Source: Mesorhizobium sp. M2A.F.Ca.ET.046.03.2.1
GTDB taxonomy: Bacteria; Pseudomonadota; Alphaproteobacteria; Rhizobiales; Rhizobiaceae
DNA length: 64,000 nt
Assembly: GCF_003952425.1 (NCBI RefSeq)
Contig: NZ_CP034449.1
Span: 310,001 to 374,000 of the forward strand
Direction: 5' to 3'
Part shown: positions 26,463 through 35,285 of the stretch, in pieces
Position numbering within the stretch: the stretch's first letter is position 1
Layout: each line of letters starts with the position of its first letter
Notes under the pieces: model-generated
Seen by the model: the letters and a program-made list of their open reading frames with translations, nothing else
Told to the model about the DNA's origin: nothing
Database searches by the model: none
Position numbers and translations under genes: made by a program

Positions 26463-28502
26463 ATGCCGACGAGGCGGCCTCATCTCTTCGCGCTTTTCGG
26501 CGCGATCGTCGCGCTGACGCCCACCATGGCGATCGGCGGCAGCGTCGACGCGCGCGTGACGGCTTCCATCCCGGCGCCAGACGTACCTCAAGCGCCTGGC
26601 CAGATGCCGGCCGTCCTACCCACCGACATCGCGCAACTGAAGAGCGGCCTCGACGCGCTTGCCGCCAACAACATTGCCGGCGCGCGCAATGCCCGCGACA
26701 CGCTGCCCGCCACTTCGCTCGACCGGCACATCCTGGCCTGGGCGATCGCGCTTTATGGCGGCGACCAGGTGCCGAGCGGCGAGATTGCCGATGCCGCCAA
26801 GATGCTTCCCGGCTGGCCGGGCACGATCGCCCTGCGCAAGAACAGCGAACGCGCGCTCTATCGCGAAAACCCGCCGCCGCAAGTGGTGGTGCAGGCCTTC
26901 GGCCGCAGCCAGCCACTGACGCCGGAGGGCGTGATCATCCTTGCCCGCTCGCAGGTAGCGCTCGGCAACCAGGCCGCGGCGCGCGCGGTGCTGGTGCCGT
27001 TCTGGCGCAGCGAAAAGCTGGAAGCCAAGGACGAGAACGCCATCATCAAGGAGTTCGGCGCGCTGATCCCCGCGGCCGACCATCGCTACCGCATGGAGCG
27101 CATGTTCTATGCCGACCGGCCGTCCTCCGCGCTGCGGGTCGCCGGGCTCGCCGGGGCGCAGCCGTTGGCCGATGCGTGGGCGGCGGCCGACAAGGGCGAC
27201 AAGAACGCCGCCAAACTGTTGAAGGCGGTGCCGGCGGCGCAACGCTCGGCCGGCTATTTCTTCGCCGAGGCGGAATATCTGCGCAAGCAGCAGAAATTCA
27301 CTGAAGCCGCTGCTGTCGTGATGAAGGCGCCGACCGACCGCGATTCGCTGGTCGACCCCGATGCCTGGTGGGTGGAGCGCCGCGTGTTGTCGCGCGAGCT
27401 GGTCGACCAGGGCGACATGAAGACCGCCTACAGAATCGTCTCCATGCATGCGGCCGAAAGCCCGGCCAATGCCGCCGAGGCCGAATTCCATGCCGGCTGG
27501 TACGGGCTGCGCGGCCTCAACGATCCGGCGACCGCCGCCACTCACTTCAAGCAGATCACCGAGCTCGCGCAGGGACCGGTGTCGCTGTCGCGCGCCTATT
27601 ACTGGCTCGGCCGCGCCGCGGAAGTCGGCGGTCCGGGCAGCGCCAAGGATTATTTCACGCGCGCGGCCAGCTACGGCACGACCTTCTATGGCCAGCTCGC
27701 CGGCGAGCGCGTGGGGTTGAGGACACTCAACATCGCCTATCCGAAACCGAGCGCGGCCGACCGCCTGAGTTTTGATGGCCGCGAGGCGGTGAGCGCGATC
27801 AAGCGGCTGCAGGAGGCGGGCTATGACCGCTATGCCGAGACGCTCTATCGCGACCTTGCCGGACAGCTGACCAGCCCGGGCGAGCTGGCGCTGCTTGCGG
27901 TGCTGGCGGAAAAGCAAGGCAACCATTTCATGGCGCTGAAGGTCGGCAAGATCGCCGCCCAACGCGGCATCGATGTTGGCGCGCTGTCGCATCCGCTCGG
28001 CGTCATTCCCGATTCGGCCAACATTTCCGGATCCGGCAAGGCGCTCGCCTACGCCATTGCCCGCCAGGAAAGCGAGTTCAATGTCGGCGCCGTCTCCAGC
28101 GCCGGCGCGCGCGGCCTGCTGCAGTTGATGCCGGGCACGGCCAAGCAGTTGGCGAAGAAGACCGGCATGAGTTTCTCGCAGGCGCGGCTGACGAGCGATG
28201 CCGGCTATAACGCAACGCTGGGCTCGGCTTTCCTCGGCGAGCAGCTCGACCGCTTCGGCGGCTCCTATGTGCTAACCTTCGCCGGCTACAATGCCGGCCC
28301 CAACCGCGCCGCCCAGTGGGTGGCGAAATACGGCGATCCGCGCGGCAAGGACGTGGACGCGGTGGTCGATTGGATCGAGCGGATTCCCTACACGGAAACA
28401 AGAAGTTACGTGCAGCGCGTGATGGAAAATTACGAGGTCTACAAGATGCGTATTTCGGGGAAGTACGACATCGTGGGGGACCTTGTGAACGGGCGGAGTT
28501 GA
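26463..28502 (+). CDS. Soluble lytic murein transglycosylase
   Basis: A 679-residue Slt-type enzyme. An N-terminal hydrophobic signal (about 8-25) is followed by a long alpha-superhelical region of TPR-like repeats, and a C-terminal SLT domain from about 515. The catalytic glutamate is in AIARQESEFNVGAVSSAGA, followed by GLLQLMPGTA and TFAGYNAGPNRA. It cleaves peptidoglycan to 1,6-anhydro-muropeptides in the periplasm. It is divergent from dapA. Confidence 0.92.
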   Translation: MPTRRPHLFALFGAIVALTPTMAIGGSVDARVTASIPAPDVPQAPGQMPAVLPTDIAQLKSGLDALAANNIAGARNARDTLPATSLDRHILAWAIALYGGDQVPSGEIADAAKMLPGWPGTIALRKNSERALYRENPPPQVVVQAFGRSQPLTPEGVIILARSQVALGNQAAARAVLVPFWRSEKLEAKDENAIIKEFGALIPAADHRYRMERMFYADRPSSALRVAGLAGAQPLADAWAAADKGDKNAAKLLKAVPAAQRSAGYFFAEAEYLRKQQKFTEAAAVVMKAPTDRDSLVDPDAWWVERRVLSRELVDQGDMKTAYRIVSMHAAESPANAAEAEFHAGWYGLRGLNDPATAATHFKQITELAQGPVSLSRAYYWLGRAAEVGGPGSAKDYFTRAASYGTTFYGQLAGERVGLRTLNIAYPKPSAADRLSFDGREAVSAIKRLQEAGYDRYAETLYRDLAGQLTSPGELALLAVLAEKQGNHFMALKVGKIAAQRGIDVGALSHPLGVIPDSANISGSGKALAYAIARQESEFNVGAVSSAGARGLLQLMPGTAKQLAKKTGMSFSQARLTSDAGYNATLGSAFLGEQLDRFGGSYVLTFAGYNAGPNRAAQWVAKYGDPRGKDVDAVVDWIERIPYTETRSYVQRVMENYEVYKMRISGKYDIVGDLVNGRS

Positions 28503-28514
28503 GCCGGCGTCCTT

Positions 28515-28743
28515 CCCTTCTCCCCTTGTGGGGTGAGCAGCCGGTTCGCGAAGCGAATTCATCGTGCCAGTGGCACGATGAAAGGCCGGCGAACGCCGGG
28601 ACGCTGCGGAGCAGCGGGGACCCGGCCGGGGATCGGCCACCACCCGGCCCTTCGCAGGCTCAGGGCGTTCGAAGCTCGAAAAGCCAAGCAATTGGCTTTT
28701 CGTCCGCTAACGCGGCCGCTTCTCACCCCACAAGGGGAGAAGG
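28515..28743. repeat. Long inverted-repeat intergenic element (CTTCTCCCCTTGTGGGG type)
   Basis: The outer arm at 28515-28537 (CCTTCTCCCCTTGTGGGG core) is the reverse complement of 28722-28743. Further inverted segments lie inside, including ATCGTGCCAGTGGCACGAT near 28560 and AAAAGCCAAGCAATTGGCTTTT near 28680. No gene is present. A related element occurs at 62045-62178. Confidence 0.75.
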
Positions 28744-28812
28744 AAAGAGCTACCCGTTTGACGATCCCTGCCCTCGCCTGTAGCTGTCGGTCACCCCCCA
28801 AGCGAGGACAGC

Positions 28813-29724
28813 ATGGCGAGCGACGAAGGTTTCTCCGACTTCTTCTATCCCGCAGCTGACGGCTTGAAGCTCCATGCCCGGATCTATGGCGAGGCGAACA
28901 CCGGCGGCTGGCCGGTCATCTGCCTGCCGGGCCTCACCCGCAATGCCCGCGACTTCCATGAATTGGCGCTCCATCTTTCCAGCAAGGTGGAGAACCCCCG
29001 CAAGGTCATCGCGTTCGACTACCGCGGCCGGGGCCAGTCGGACCACGATCCCGATATCGGCCACTACAATGTCGGGGTCGAGGCCGGCGACGTGCTTGCC
29101 GGGATGTCGGCGCTCGGCGTCGAGCAGGCAGCCTTCGTCGGCACGTCGCGTGGCGGCCTGATCATCCATGTGCTCGGCGCGCTGAAGCCGGCCGTGCTGA
29201 AGGCCATCGTGCTGAACGATATCGGGCCGGTGATCGAGACGGAGGGTCTAGCCCATATCCGCTCCTATCTCGACCGTGCGCCGAAACCGAAGACGTTCGC
29301 CGAGGCGGTGGATACCCAGCGGCGCGTGCATGGCGCCGATTTCCCGGCGCTTACCGACGCCGACTGGGCCCGGATGGTGCGGGCAATCTGCCGTGAGACG
29401 GCGGCCGGCTGGGTGCCGGATTTCGATCCAGCCCTGGTCGACACGCTGGCCGGCATCGATTTCAGCAAGCCGTTGCCGCGTCTGTGGCCGCAGTTCGATG
29501 CTTTGGCCGCCGTGCCGCTGCTTGCCATTCGCGGCGGCAATTCAAAACTATTATCAGCTGCGAGCGTCGAGGAGATGGGAAGACGTCATCCCGGCATGGA
29601 GACGATCACCGTCGAAGGTCAGGGACACGCTCCCTTTCTGGAAACCGGCACTCTGCTGCGGGAGATTGCGGATTTCCTCGATCGGGCAGAGCGCGAATCA
29701 AAACAAAGTAAAGCCCGAGACTAA
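28813..29724 (+). CDS. Alpha/beta hydrolase
   Basis: A 303-residue hydrolase. The oxyanion region is PVICLPGLTRNARDF and the nucleophile serine lies in FVGTSRGGLI (about residue 116). The acid is likely in IRGGNSKLLSA, and the histidine in EGQGHAPFL. No signal peptide; cytoplasmic. Substrate unknown (esterase, lactonase or epoxide-type enzymes share this pattern). GAGGACAGC precedes the ATG. Its stop lies inside a terminator hairpin. Confidence 0.87.
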   Translation: MASDEGFSDFFYPAADGLKLHARIYGEANTGGWPVICLPGLTRNARDFHELALHLSSKVENPRKVIAFDYRGRGQSDHDPDIGHYNVGVEAGDVLAGMSALGVEQAAFVGTSRGGLIIHVLGALKPAVLKAIVLNDIGPVIETEGLAHIRSYLDRAPKPKTFAEAVDTQRRVHGADFPALTDADWARMVRAICRETAAGWVPDFDPALVDTLAGIDFSKPLPRLWPQFDALAAVPLLAIRGGNSKLLSAASVEEMGRRHPGMETITVEGQGHAPFLETGTLLREIADFLDRAERESKQSKARD

Positions 29725-29739
29725 TTCAACCTCGGGCTT
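29711..29739. terminator. Bidirectional hairpin terminator
   Basis: AAGCCCGAG at 29711-29719 pairs with CTCGGGCTT at 29731-29739. On the minus strand the stem is followed by a T-rich run (TTACTTTGTTTT), fitting termination of the integrase transcript. On the plus strand the stem covers the hydrolase stop codon. Confidence 0.65.
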
Positions 29740-29777
29740 GTCAATAAAATATATATTCTCCGGCACGCGGCGCGTGC

Positions 29778-30851
29778 CTATTTGCCCTTGGAGCTCTTGC
29801 GCCGCGCCTTTGCCGGCTCCGCTCCGCTCTCCTTGCGAGCGGCTTTGCCAGGTGACGGCGCGGTCAGGGGAGAGGCAAAGACGGAGTTCTCCGCGGCGCT
29901 CGGCGCCTGATCGGCACGCGGCTTCTCGAGAACGACGACACAGCCATCAAGATCGTTGGTGGCGAGGTGCGCGTAACGCATGGTCATCGACAGCGTCTGG
30001 TGGCCAAGCCACATCTGGACGCGCCTGATGTCGATACCGCCCTGAACGAGGCGGGAAGCACAAGTGTGACGCAGGATGTGCGGCACCACCTGCTCATCGG
30101 CGCCGAGACCGACTTCCGTCTTCGCCTCGTTCCAGATCGCGCGGTACTGCGCTTGGCTGAGCTTGGTGAACGGGCCCTTCGGCCGGCGTCCTTCGGTGTT
30201 CGGCGGCAGCTTAATCACCTCCTTGACCCGTTCGGTCATCGGAATGGTGCGGCTGCGGCCGGATTTGGTGATCCAGAAGGAGACGCGATGCTCCTGGATG
30301 TCGTTCCAGATCAGGCCGAGCGCCTCGCCGAGGCGGCAGCCGGTATCGACCAGGAAGACGGAGAGCCTGTAAGCATCCTCGCTGCGGCTCCTGATGGCGG
30401 CGAACAGCCTTGCCTCTTCGTCCCTTTCTAGGAAACGAATCCGTCCTGCCCGCTCCTTCTGGCGGCGGAACTCAGGCAGGCTGTGGATATCTCCCATCTT
30501 GTGAGCCTTGCGCAGCAGCTTGCTGAGTGCAGCCATCTTGCGATTGATGGTTGCGTTGCTGTTCCCGCGCTGGCGCAAGGTACCGATAAGATTGTCCAGG
30601 GTGTTCTGGTCAAAGGTGCTGAAACGCTCTCCGAGAAGGATCTCGTCTATTTCACCGATGAAAGAGCTGACATTGTATTTATGCCGCCCATCATCCCAGA
30701 GTATATCCCGGTATGCTGCAAAGAGTTCCCCGATCCTGTGCGATTTTACTTCCCGGATCTTGTTGAAGGTGTACCTAAACTTCGAGTTCTGAGAAGAAAA
30801 TACCGCAAAATGACCAGAGGGTTCTCCCTCTTGAATCGCTTCGTTCGACAT
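29778..30851 (-). CDS. Tyrosine recombinase/integrase
   Basis: A 357-residue phage-type integrase. An N-terminal SAM-like core-binding domain spans about 45-150. The catalytic domain spans about 160-315 with the arginine in TGCRLGEALGL, the HxxR in HILRHTCASRL, and the histidine and tyrosine in LGHQTLSMTMRYAHL. The basic, low-complexity C-terminal tail (about 325-357) is unusual. No excisionase, relaxase or phage gene is nearby, and no att core was recognised, so its element cannot be delimited. The ATG at 30851 is chosen over an upstream GTG. Confidence 0.87.
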   Translation of the reverse strand: MSNEAIQEGEPSGHFAVFSSQNSKFRYTFNKIREVKSHRIGELFAAYRDILWDDGRHKYNVSSFIGEIDEILLGERFSTFDQNTLDNLIGTLRQRGNSNATINRKMAALSKLLRKAHKMGDIHSLPEFRRQKERAGRIRFLERDEEARLFAAIRSRSEDAYRLSVFLVDTGCRLGEALGLIWNDIQEHRVSFWITKSGRSRTIPMTERVKEVIKLPPNTEGRRPKGPFTKLSQAQYRAIWNEAKTEVGLGADEQVVPHILRHTCASRLVQGGIDIRRVQMWLGHQTLSMTMRYAHLATNDLDGCVVVLEKPRADQAPSAAENSVFASPLTAPSPGKAARKESGAEPAKARRKSSKGK

Positions 30852-31040
30852 TTTTAGCCACACCCCCTGTGGTTAAGCCTTCAGCCCTAACCGTTCGGAG
30901 ATGTCCTTTCAAGAGTTTTCGAATCTTGCGGCCAACCACATCCGCCGGTGGCGGATCCCACAAAGTCGCTCCACAGACCCGATCAGCTTACCGTTTCACC
31001 CCCATCCTTTCGTTTGCTTCGACCAATCGCGAAAACAAAA

Positions 31041-31068
31041 CGGCCCGGGCGTGGAGACGCCCGGGCCG
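31041..31068 (-). terminator. Terminator of the first porin gene
   Basis: CGGCCCGGGCG at 31041-31051 pairs perfectly with 31058-31068 over a 6-nt loop. On the minus strand it is followed by TTTTGTTTT, a strong intrinsic terminator just after the porin stop. Confidence 0.85.
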
Positions 31069-31090
31069 GATTTCAGTTGCGGTCCAGCCC

Positions 31091-32293
31091 TTAGAAGGAG
31101 CGCTGGAAGCGGAGGAGACCGCCGATGGCGTCGTCTTCGCCAGCAGAAATACCGGTCCAGTTGTGGTTCGTGCCACGGGTATCGGCTTCGCCGATGCTGC
31201 CTGCATTGACGTAGTCAACTTCGGCCGTAACCGTAAAGCCGGGAACGATGTCGTAGGCGATGTTGGCGGCGATGCCGAGGTTCTCACCTTCGTCATACGA
31301 GATCTGAGCGTTGAACGAGGTCTTCTCGTTGAACTTGTAGGTGCCACCGCCCCACACTGCCCAGTTTTCGTCCCACTGCTTGTAGAAGCCGCGACCGCCA
31401 GCTGCGAAGGCATAGGTCGGATCCGACAGGTTGTCATCGGAGCCATAGCCGCCCATGATGAACAGCGAGATGGCGTCGTTGACGTTCACGTCCAAACGAA
31501 CCTTCCCGGCGACTTCTTCGTAGTTGCTGTCGTAAGCGATAACGCCGGTGATGGCACCCCAGCCCTGCGTCCACTTCACGCCGCCGACGACATGCGGAAC
31601 GTAGCTGTCGATCGTGCCCACGCCGTAGGAACCGTCCGTGCCGCCGCCCGCGCCTTCTTCGAGCGAGATCACGGCCGAGAAGCCGTTGCCGGCGTCGAAG
31701 TAGTACTGGACGACGTTGGTGTCGAAATCACCGTAGGGAACCAGCGTATCCTGGATGACGTTGCCGGCATAACCGATGAACGTGTTGAAGGCCGATTCGT
31801 CCTTACCGACGCGCAGGCCACCGAGCTGGATCCAGGCGAAGTTCAGCGACGTGCCCTTGTTGAAGGCCGCATTGGGGCCATAATCGTCATTGGTCGGGTC
31901 ACCAAGATCGGCGTTGCGGTTGCCGAAGTTCCAGCGGGTCTCGGTGTAGGTCTTCAACGTGCCGAGCTCGGTCTCCTGGCCGGTCCAGGTCTTCAGCGTG
32001 AAGCGGGCATTCTTGTAGAAGGTGTCGTTGCTGTCGCCGTCCTCGACATCAGCGGACGTCGCACCGTCGAACGAGCCGACGTCGCCGACGCCGATGTCGT
32101 AACGGACATAACCGCCGATGCGAAGGCAGGTCTCGGTGCCGGGGATGTAGAAGTAGCCCGAGCCGTACACGTCGCAGATCTTGACGTATTCAGCCGGTTC
32201 CGGCTCGGCGACGGTCACCGCGTCGGCGGCGCGGGCGCCCGAAACTGCGATCAGGGCCGCAGCTGAGCCGAGAAGAAGGCTCTTGATGTTCAT
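31091..32293 (-). CDS. Porin, Rhizobiales Porin_2/Omp2b type
   Basis: A 400-residue outer-membrane protein. The signal peptide is residues 1-22 (MNIKSLLLGSAAALIAVSG, cleavage after ARA), then YVKICDVYGSGYFYIPGTETCLRIGGYVRYD, the hallmark start of this porin family with two cysteines. The protein ends in phenylalanine (LLRFQRSF), as outer-membrane barrels do. It forms a diffusion channel. The ATG at 32293 follows GGAGGTCAGAAA. Its N-terminal region is nearly identical to that of the second porin at 33095, facing the other way. Confidence 0.93.
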   Translation of the reverse strand: MNIKSLLLGSAAALIAVSGARAADAVTVAEPEPAEYVKICDVYGSGYFYIPGTETCLRIGGYVRYDIGVGDVGSFDGATSADVEDGDSNDTFYKNARFTLKTWTGQETELGTLKTYTETRWNFGNRNADLGDPTNDDYGPNAAFNKGTSLNFAWIQLGGLRVGKDESAFNTFIGYAGNVIQDTLVPYGDFDTNVVQYYFDAGNGFSAVISLEEGAGGGTDGSYGVGTIDSYVPHVVGGVKWTQGWGAITGVIAYDSNYEEVAGKVRLDVNVNDAISLFIMGGYGSDDNLSDPTYAFAAGGRGFYKQWDENWAVWGGGTYKFNEKTSFNAQISYDEGENLGIAANIAYDIVPGFTVTAEVDYVNAGSIGEADTRGTNHNWTGISAGEDDAIGGLLRFQRSF

Positions 32294-32671
32294 TTTCTGA
32301 CCTCCAGTCAAAAGTTAAAAACGGGTCTGGGTATTTTTGCTGAAGGACAGCGTTCCTGCCCATCCCCACTACCGAAAAGATGCGCACCGCGCCGCTCTTC
32401 GAACGTGACCTTTACCCAGGCGGCGGCGGCGTTCAACCACGATCGTATCGGCGAAAGCCCGATCCAGACGCTATCCCGGATGTTGTTGCACAAATGACAC
32501 GAATTGGCCTCACTCCGAAGCTCTCGTTACCATCGAGGCCGCGAGCCTCGAATCCAGGCGAATCCGGCGATCGGCCGGCTGAATTGCGGCGTCCCGGCGA
32601 GTCGCTCTGTCCGGTTCTTGCCGCAGAATCGCCTTGCGAAGGGAAGCTTGTTGCGCACAGCGCAGGGAGGA

Positions 32672-32762
32672 TGGCGGAGAGGATGGGATTCGAACCCACG
32701 AGAAGCTTTTGACCTCTACTCCCTTAGCAGGGGAGCGCCTTCGACCACTCGGCCACCTCTCC
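32672..32762 (-). tRNA. tRNA-Ser (anticodon GCT)
   Basis: Read on the minus strand, GGAGAGG at the 5' end (32762) pairs with CCTCTCC before the discriminator G, and CCA is encoded. The anticodon stem CTCCC/GGGAG encloses CTGCTAA with anticodon GCT (plus-strand positions 32726-32728). A long variable arm and the T-loop GGTTCGAATCC are present, as in class II serine tRNAs. It lies between the two divergent porins. Confidence 0.95.
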
Positions 32763-33094
32763 GTCGCGCCGCTGGATAAAGAAAAGCGTGGGCACAATCA
32801 ACAAGCCGGCGCCATAATCGCCGAAAAATCGTTAGGCCGGCAACTTGGGAAAGCGGTGGAGCATCGGCATCGCATCGGCCCAGACGTGGCGAATCGTGAC
32901 TTATGCGGCCTTTCTAGCCAGCAGAGCGCCTTCATTGGAGCGCCCTCGTAGACCGGAAACCGTACTCGCAATCACCCGGCAGACGCCCTCGTTCCGCCGC
33001 ACGGGGGCGAAAAAGTGCGCAATAACAAGGCATGCCCATAATTCCGATCGAAAGTCCGCATCGCTTCCATCCGATTCTGACTGGAGGTCAGAAA

Positions 33095-34282
33095 ATGAAC
33101 ATCAAGAGCCTTCTTCTCGGCTCAGCTGCGGCCCTCATCGCAGTTTCGGGCGCCCGCGCCGCCGACGCTGTGACCGTCGCCGAGCCGGAACCGGCTGAAT
33201 ACGTCAAGATCTGCGACGTCTACGGCTCGGGCTATTTCTACATCCCCGGCACAGAGACCTGCCTGCGCGTCGGCGGCTATGTCCGTTACGACATCGGCGT
33301 CGGCGATGTCGGCTCGTTCGACGGCGCCAAGTCCTTCGACCATGAGGACGGCGATGAGCAGAGCACCTTCTACAAGAATACCCGCTTCACGCTGAAGACC
33401 TGGACCGGCCAGGAGACCGAGCTCGGCACGTTGAAGACCTACACCGAGACCCGCTTCAACTTCGGCAACCGCAACGGCTACCCATCGGCAGACGATCCGA
33501 CCACGGCAGCGGATGAATTCAACAGCAATCCTGCCGGCAACAAGAACGTTTCGCTGAACTTCGCCTGGATCCAGCTCGGTGGCCTCCGCGTCGGTAAGGA
33601 CGAATCAGCCTTCGATACGTTCATCGGCTACGCCGGCAACGTCATCCAGGATACGATCGTCCCCTATGGCGACTTCGACACCAACGTCGTCCAGTACTAT
33701 TTCGACGCCGGCAACGGCTTCTCGGCCGTGGTCTCGCTGGAAGAAGGTTCGGGCGTCGTCGGCACGATCGACAGCTACGTTCCGCATGTCGTCGGCGGCG
33801 TGAAGTGGACTCAAGGGTGGGGCGCCATCACCGGCGTCGTTGCTTACGACAGCAACTACGAGGAAGTTGCCGGCAAGGTTCGCCTGGATGTGAATGTCAC
33901 CAACGAACTGTCGCTGTTCGGCATGTTCGGCTATGGCAGCGACGACAACCTCAACGACCCGACCTATGCCATCGGGGCCGGTGGTCGCGGCTTCTATAAA
34001 ATCTGGGGCGGCAACTGGGCATTCTGGGCCGGCGGCACCTACAAGTTCAACGAGAAGACCTCGTTCAATCTCCAGGTGTCGGGTGATCAGGACAAGAACT
34101 ATGGCGTGGCGGCGAACGTCGCCTATGACATCGTACCCGGCTTCACGGTCACGGCCGAAGTCGATTGGGATCACTTCGGCAAGTTCGATGATTGGGTTTC
34201 GGGTGCCGACGTCGTCAACTTCACCGGCGCCGACAAGAAGAACAGCGTCGGCGGTCTGCTCCGCTTCCAGCGCTCGTTCTAA
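33095..34282 (+). CDS. Porin, Rhizobiales Porin_2/Omp2b type (second copy)
   Basis: A 395-residue paralogue of the porin at 31091-32293. The 22-residue signal peptide and the next 50 residues are almost identical, while the loops differ (for example FDHEDGDEQSTFYKN and DQDKNYGV regions). It ends LLRFQRSF. The ribosome binding site and the bases around it (ACTGGAGGTCAGAAAATG) are the same as in the first copy. Divergence confined mainly to loop regions suggests different surface exposure or pore selectivity. Confidence 0.93.
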   Translation: MNIKSLLLGSAAALIAVSGARAADAVTVAEPEPAEYVKICDVYGSGYFYIPGTETCLRVGGYVRYDIGVGDVGSFDGAKSFDHEDGDEQSTFYKNTRFTLKTWTGQETELGTLKTYTETRFNFGNRNGYPSADDPTTAADEFNSNPAGNKNVSLNFAWIQLGGLRVGKDESAFDTFIGYAGNVIQDTIVPYGDFDTNVVQYYFDAGNGFSAVVSLEEGSGVVGTIDSYVPHVVGGVKWTQGWGAITGVVAYDSNYEEVAGKVRLDVNVTNELSLFGMFGYGSDDNLNDPTYAIGAGGRGFYKIWGGNWAFWAGGTYKFNEKTSFNLQVSGDQDKNYGVAANVAYDIVPGFTVTAEVDWDHFGKFDDWVSGADVVNFTGADKKNSVGGLLRFQRSF

Positions 34283-34306
34283 CAGGCGTCGCCTGATCGA
34301 AATCGA

Positions 34307-34334
34307 AACCCGGCGGGCGATCGCCGGGTTTTTC
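34307..34334 (+). terminator. Terminator of the second porin gene
   Basis: AACCCGGCG at 34307-34315 pairs with CGCCGGGTT at 34322-34330, followed by a short T run, just after the porin stop. Confidence 0.8.
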
Positions 34335-34365
34335 ATTTGGTTGCGAGGTGAAGACCCGCGGTGCC

Positions 34366-34753
34366 TTAAGCGCGCCGCAGGTGCCTGATGGCAAGTGCGT
34401 GTTCGCCAACCGTCAGATAAGCATCGCCCAAACTGAAGTGGAAACATGGGTCGAGTGGCGTCTGGTCGACCGCCCGAGCAAGGTATTTGATGGACAACTT
34501 ATCATCGACGCCCAGTCCCAGCGTCCCCAACATGTACAAAGCCATCGGGTGCTCGGGCGTCCTTGCCAAAACGCGACGACACAGTTCCTCGGCCTCGGGC
34601 AACCTGCCCGCCAGCTGAAGTTCCAGCAACATTTCATTGGCCTGCATACGCGGCTTCGCCTTCGGCTGCTTGAGTGTTGGCTGTTTTACAGTCTGCTTTG
34701 GCGCGGGTCCGCTCTTCAAATGCTTGGACCAGCCAGGGGCGGTCGGTTATTCA
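34366..34753 (-). pseudogene. TPR protein gene, short and frameshifted at its 5' end
   Basis: The readable part encodes TPR helices (LLELQLAGRLPEAEELCRRVLARTPEHPMALYMLG, then SLGDAYLTVGEHALAIRHL). The ATG at 34751-34753 begins MNNR as in the partial second copy at 35186, but relative to that copy one base is missing before TGGTCC. The ATG frame therefore stops after 12 codons and the TPR frame is entered only further on. Translation could still begin at an internal ATG (34647), giving about 93 residues, so a functional short TPR protein is not excluded. TPR units mediate protein contacts. Confidence 0.5.
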
Positions 34754-34837
34754 TCCCGCCTCGCTAACAAAAAGAGGCGCGGGAATCCAGCCGTGGTGCA
34801 ACCGGCAACGGACCCGCGCTATTTGCCCCTTTCGACA

Positions 34838-35085
34838 ACTTGCACCCACTCCCCGCCCACGCTAGCAAGAAGCCCCCTTTCTCAACCAAGCCCATTGCCA
34901 TGCGCCAGCGCCCTTCCCTCGCGCCGATCATCGGTGCGCTTCCCACCACTGTGCCGTTCGTCGGGCCGGAGGCGCAGGAGCGCGAGGCGGGCGGCCTTTT
35001 CGCGCCCGCATCGGCGCCAATGAAGGCGGTTTCGGGCCTTCGCCACGCGTTATCGCGCGCATGGAGAGCGTCGCGCGCGATCGAT
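34838..35085 (+). pseudogene. 5' fragment of the HisC-like aminotransferase gene
   Basis: From the ATG at 34900 this segment encodes RPSLAPIIGALPTTVPFVG and on to EAQERE, as in the intact gene at 42383. It then lacks one base, and in the shifted frame continues as RARIGANE...GFGPSPRVIARMESVARD before the match ends at about 35085. The bases upstream (from about 34838) also match those upstream of the intact gene. Only the first 60 or so codons are present, without the PLP-binding core, so it cannot make an enzyme. Confidence 0.85.
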
Positions 35086-35086
35086 A

Positions 35087-35186
35087 GCGGCCTTGCTTTC
35101 GGCTGTCCGGTCTTGGGTTGTGGAATTCTCTTTCCCGACGGATCTTTCAGGTGTTTGGACCAGGCGGGCGGCAGCCGGTTGTTCAT
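35087..35186 (-). pseudogene. 5' fragment of a second copy of the TPR gene
   Basis: On the minus strand the ATG at 35186 encodes MNNRLPPAWSKHLK, then KTGQPKA. This parallels the start of the TPR gene at 34753 and shares some upstream bases (AATCCAGCC). The match ends at about 35087, exactly where the aminotransferase fragment ends on the other side. The fragment therefore marks a duplication joint. Confidence 0.7.
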
Positions 35187-35285
35187 CGTGTCTGGCTTGC
35201 AAAAAGGGGCAACAGAATCCAGCCTCTCGGGCGCTGAAGGCAGGTCACCTCCCAATCGCCCCGCCGTTTACGCCACCTAACACGA

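Noticed and set aside
28515-28743. CRISPR-like array in the repeat regions
   Set aside because: The repeats are inverted, not regularly spaced direct repeats with unique spacers; no cas genes are present.
29778-34282. A prophage or integrative element defined by the integrase and tRNA-Ser
   Set aside because: No phage, relaxase or excision genes, and no repeated tRNA 3' end was found; the genes between them are porins.
34840-35280. A 146-codon plus-strand frame
   Set aside because: It is the frameshifted continuation of the aminotransferase 5' fragment, not a separate gene.
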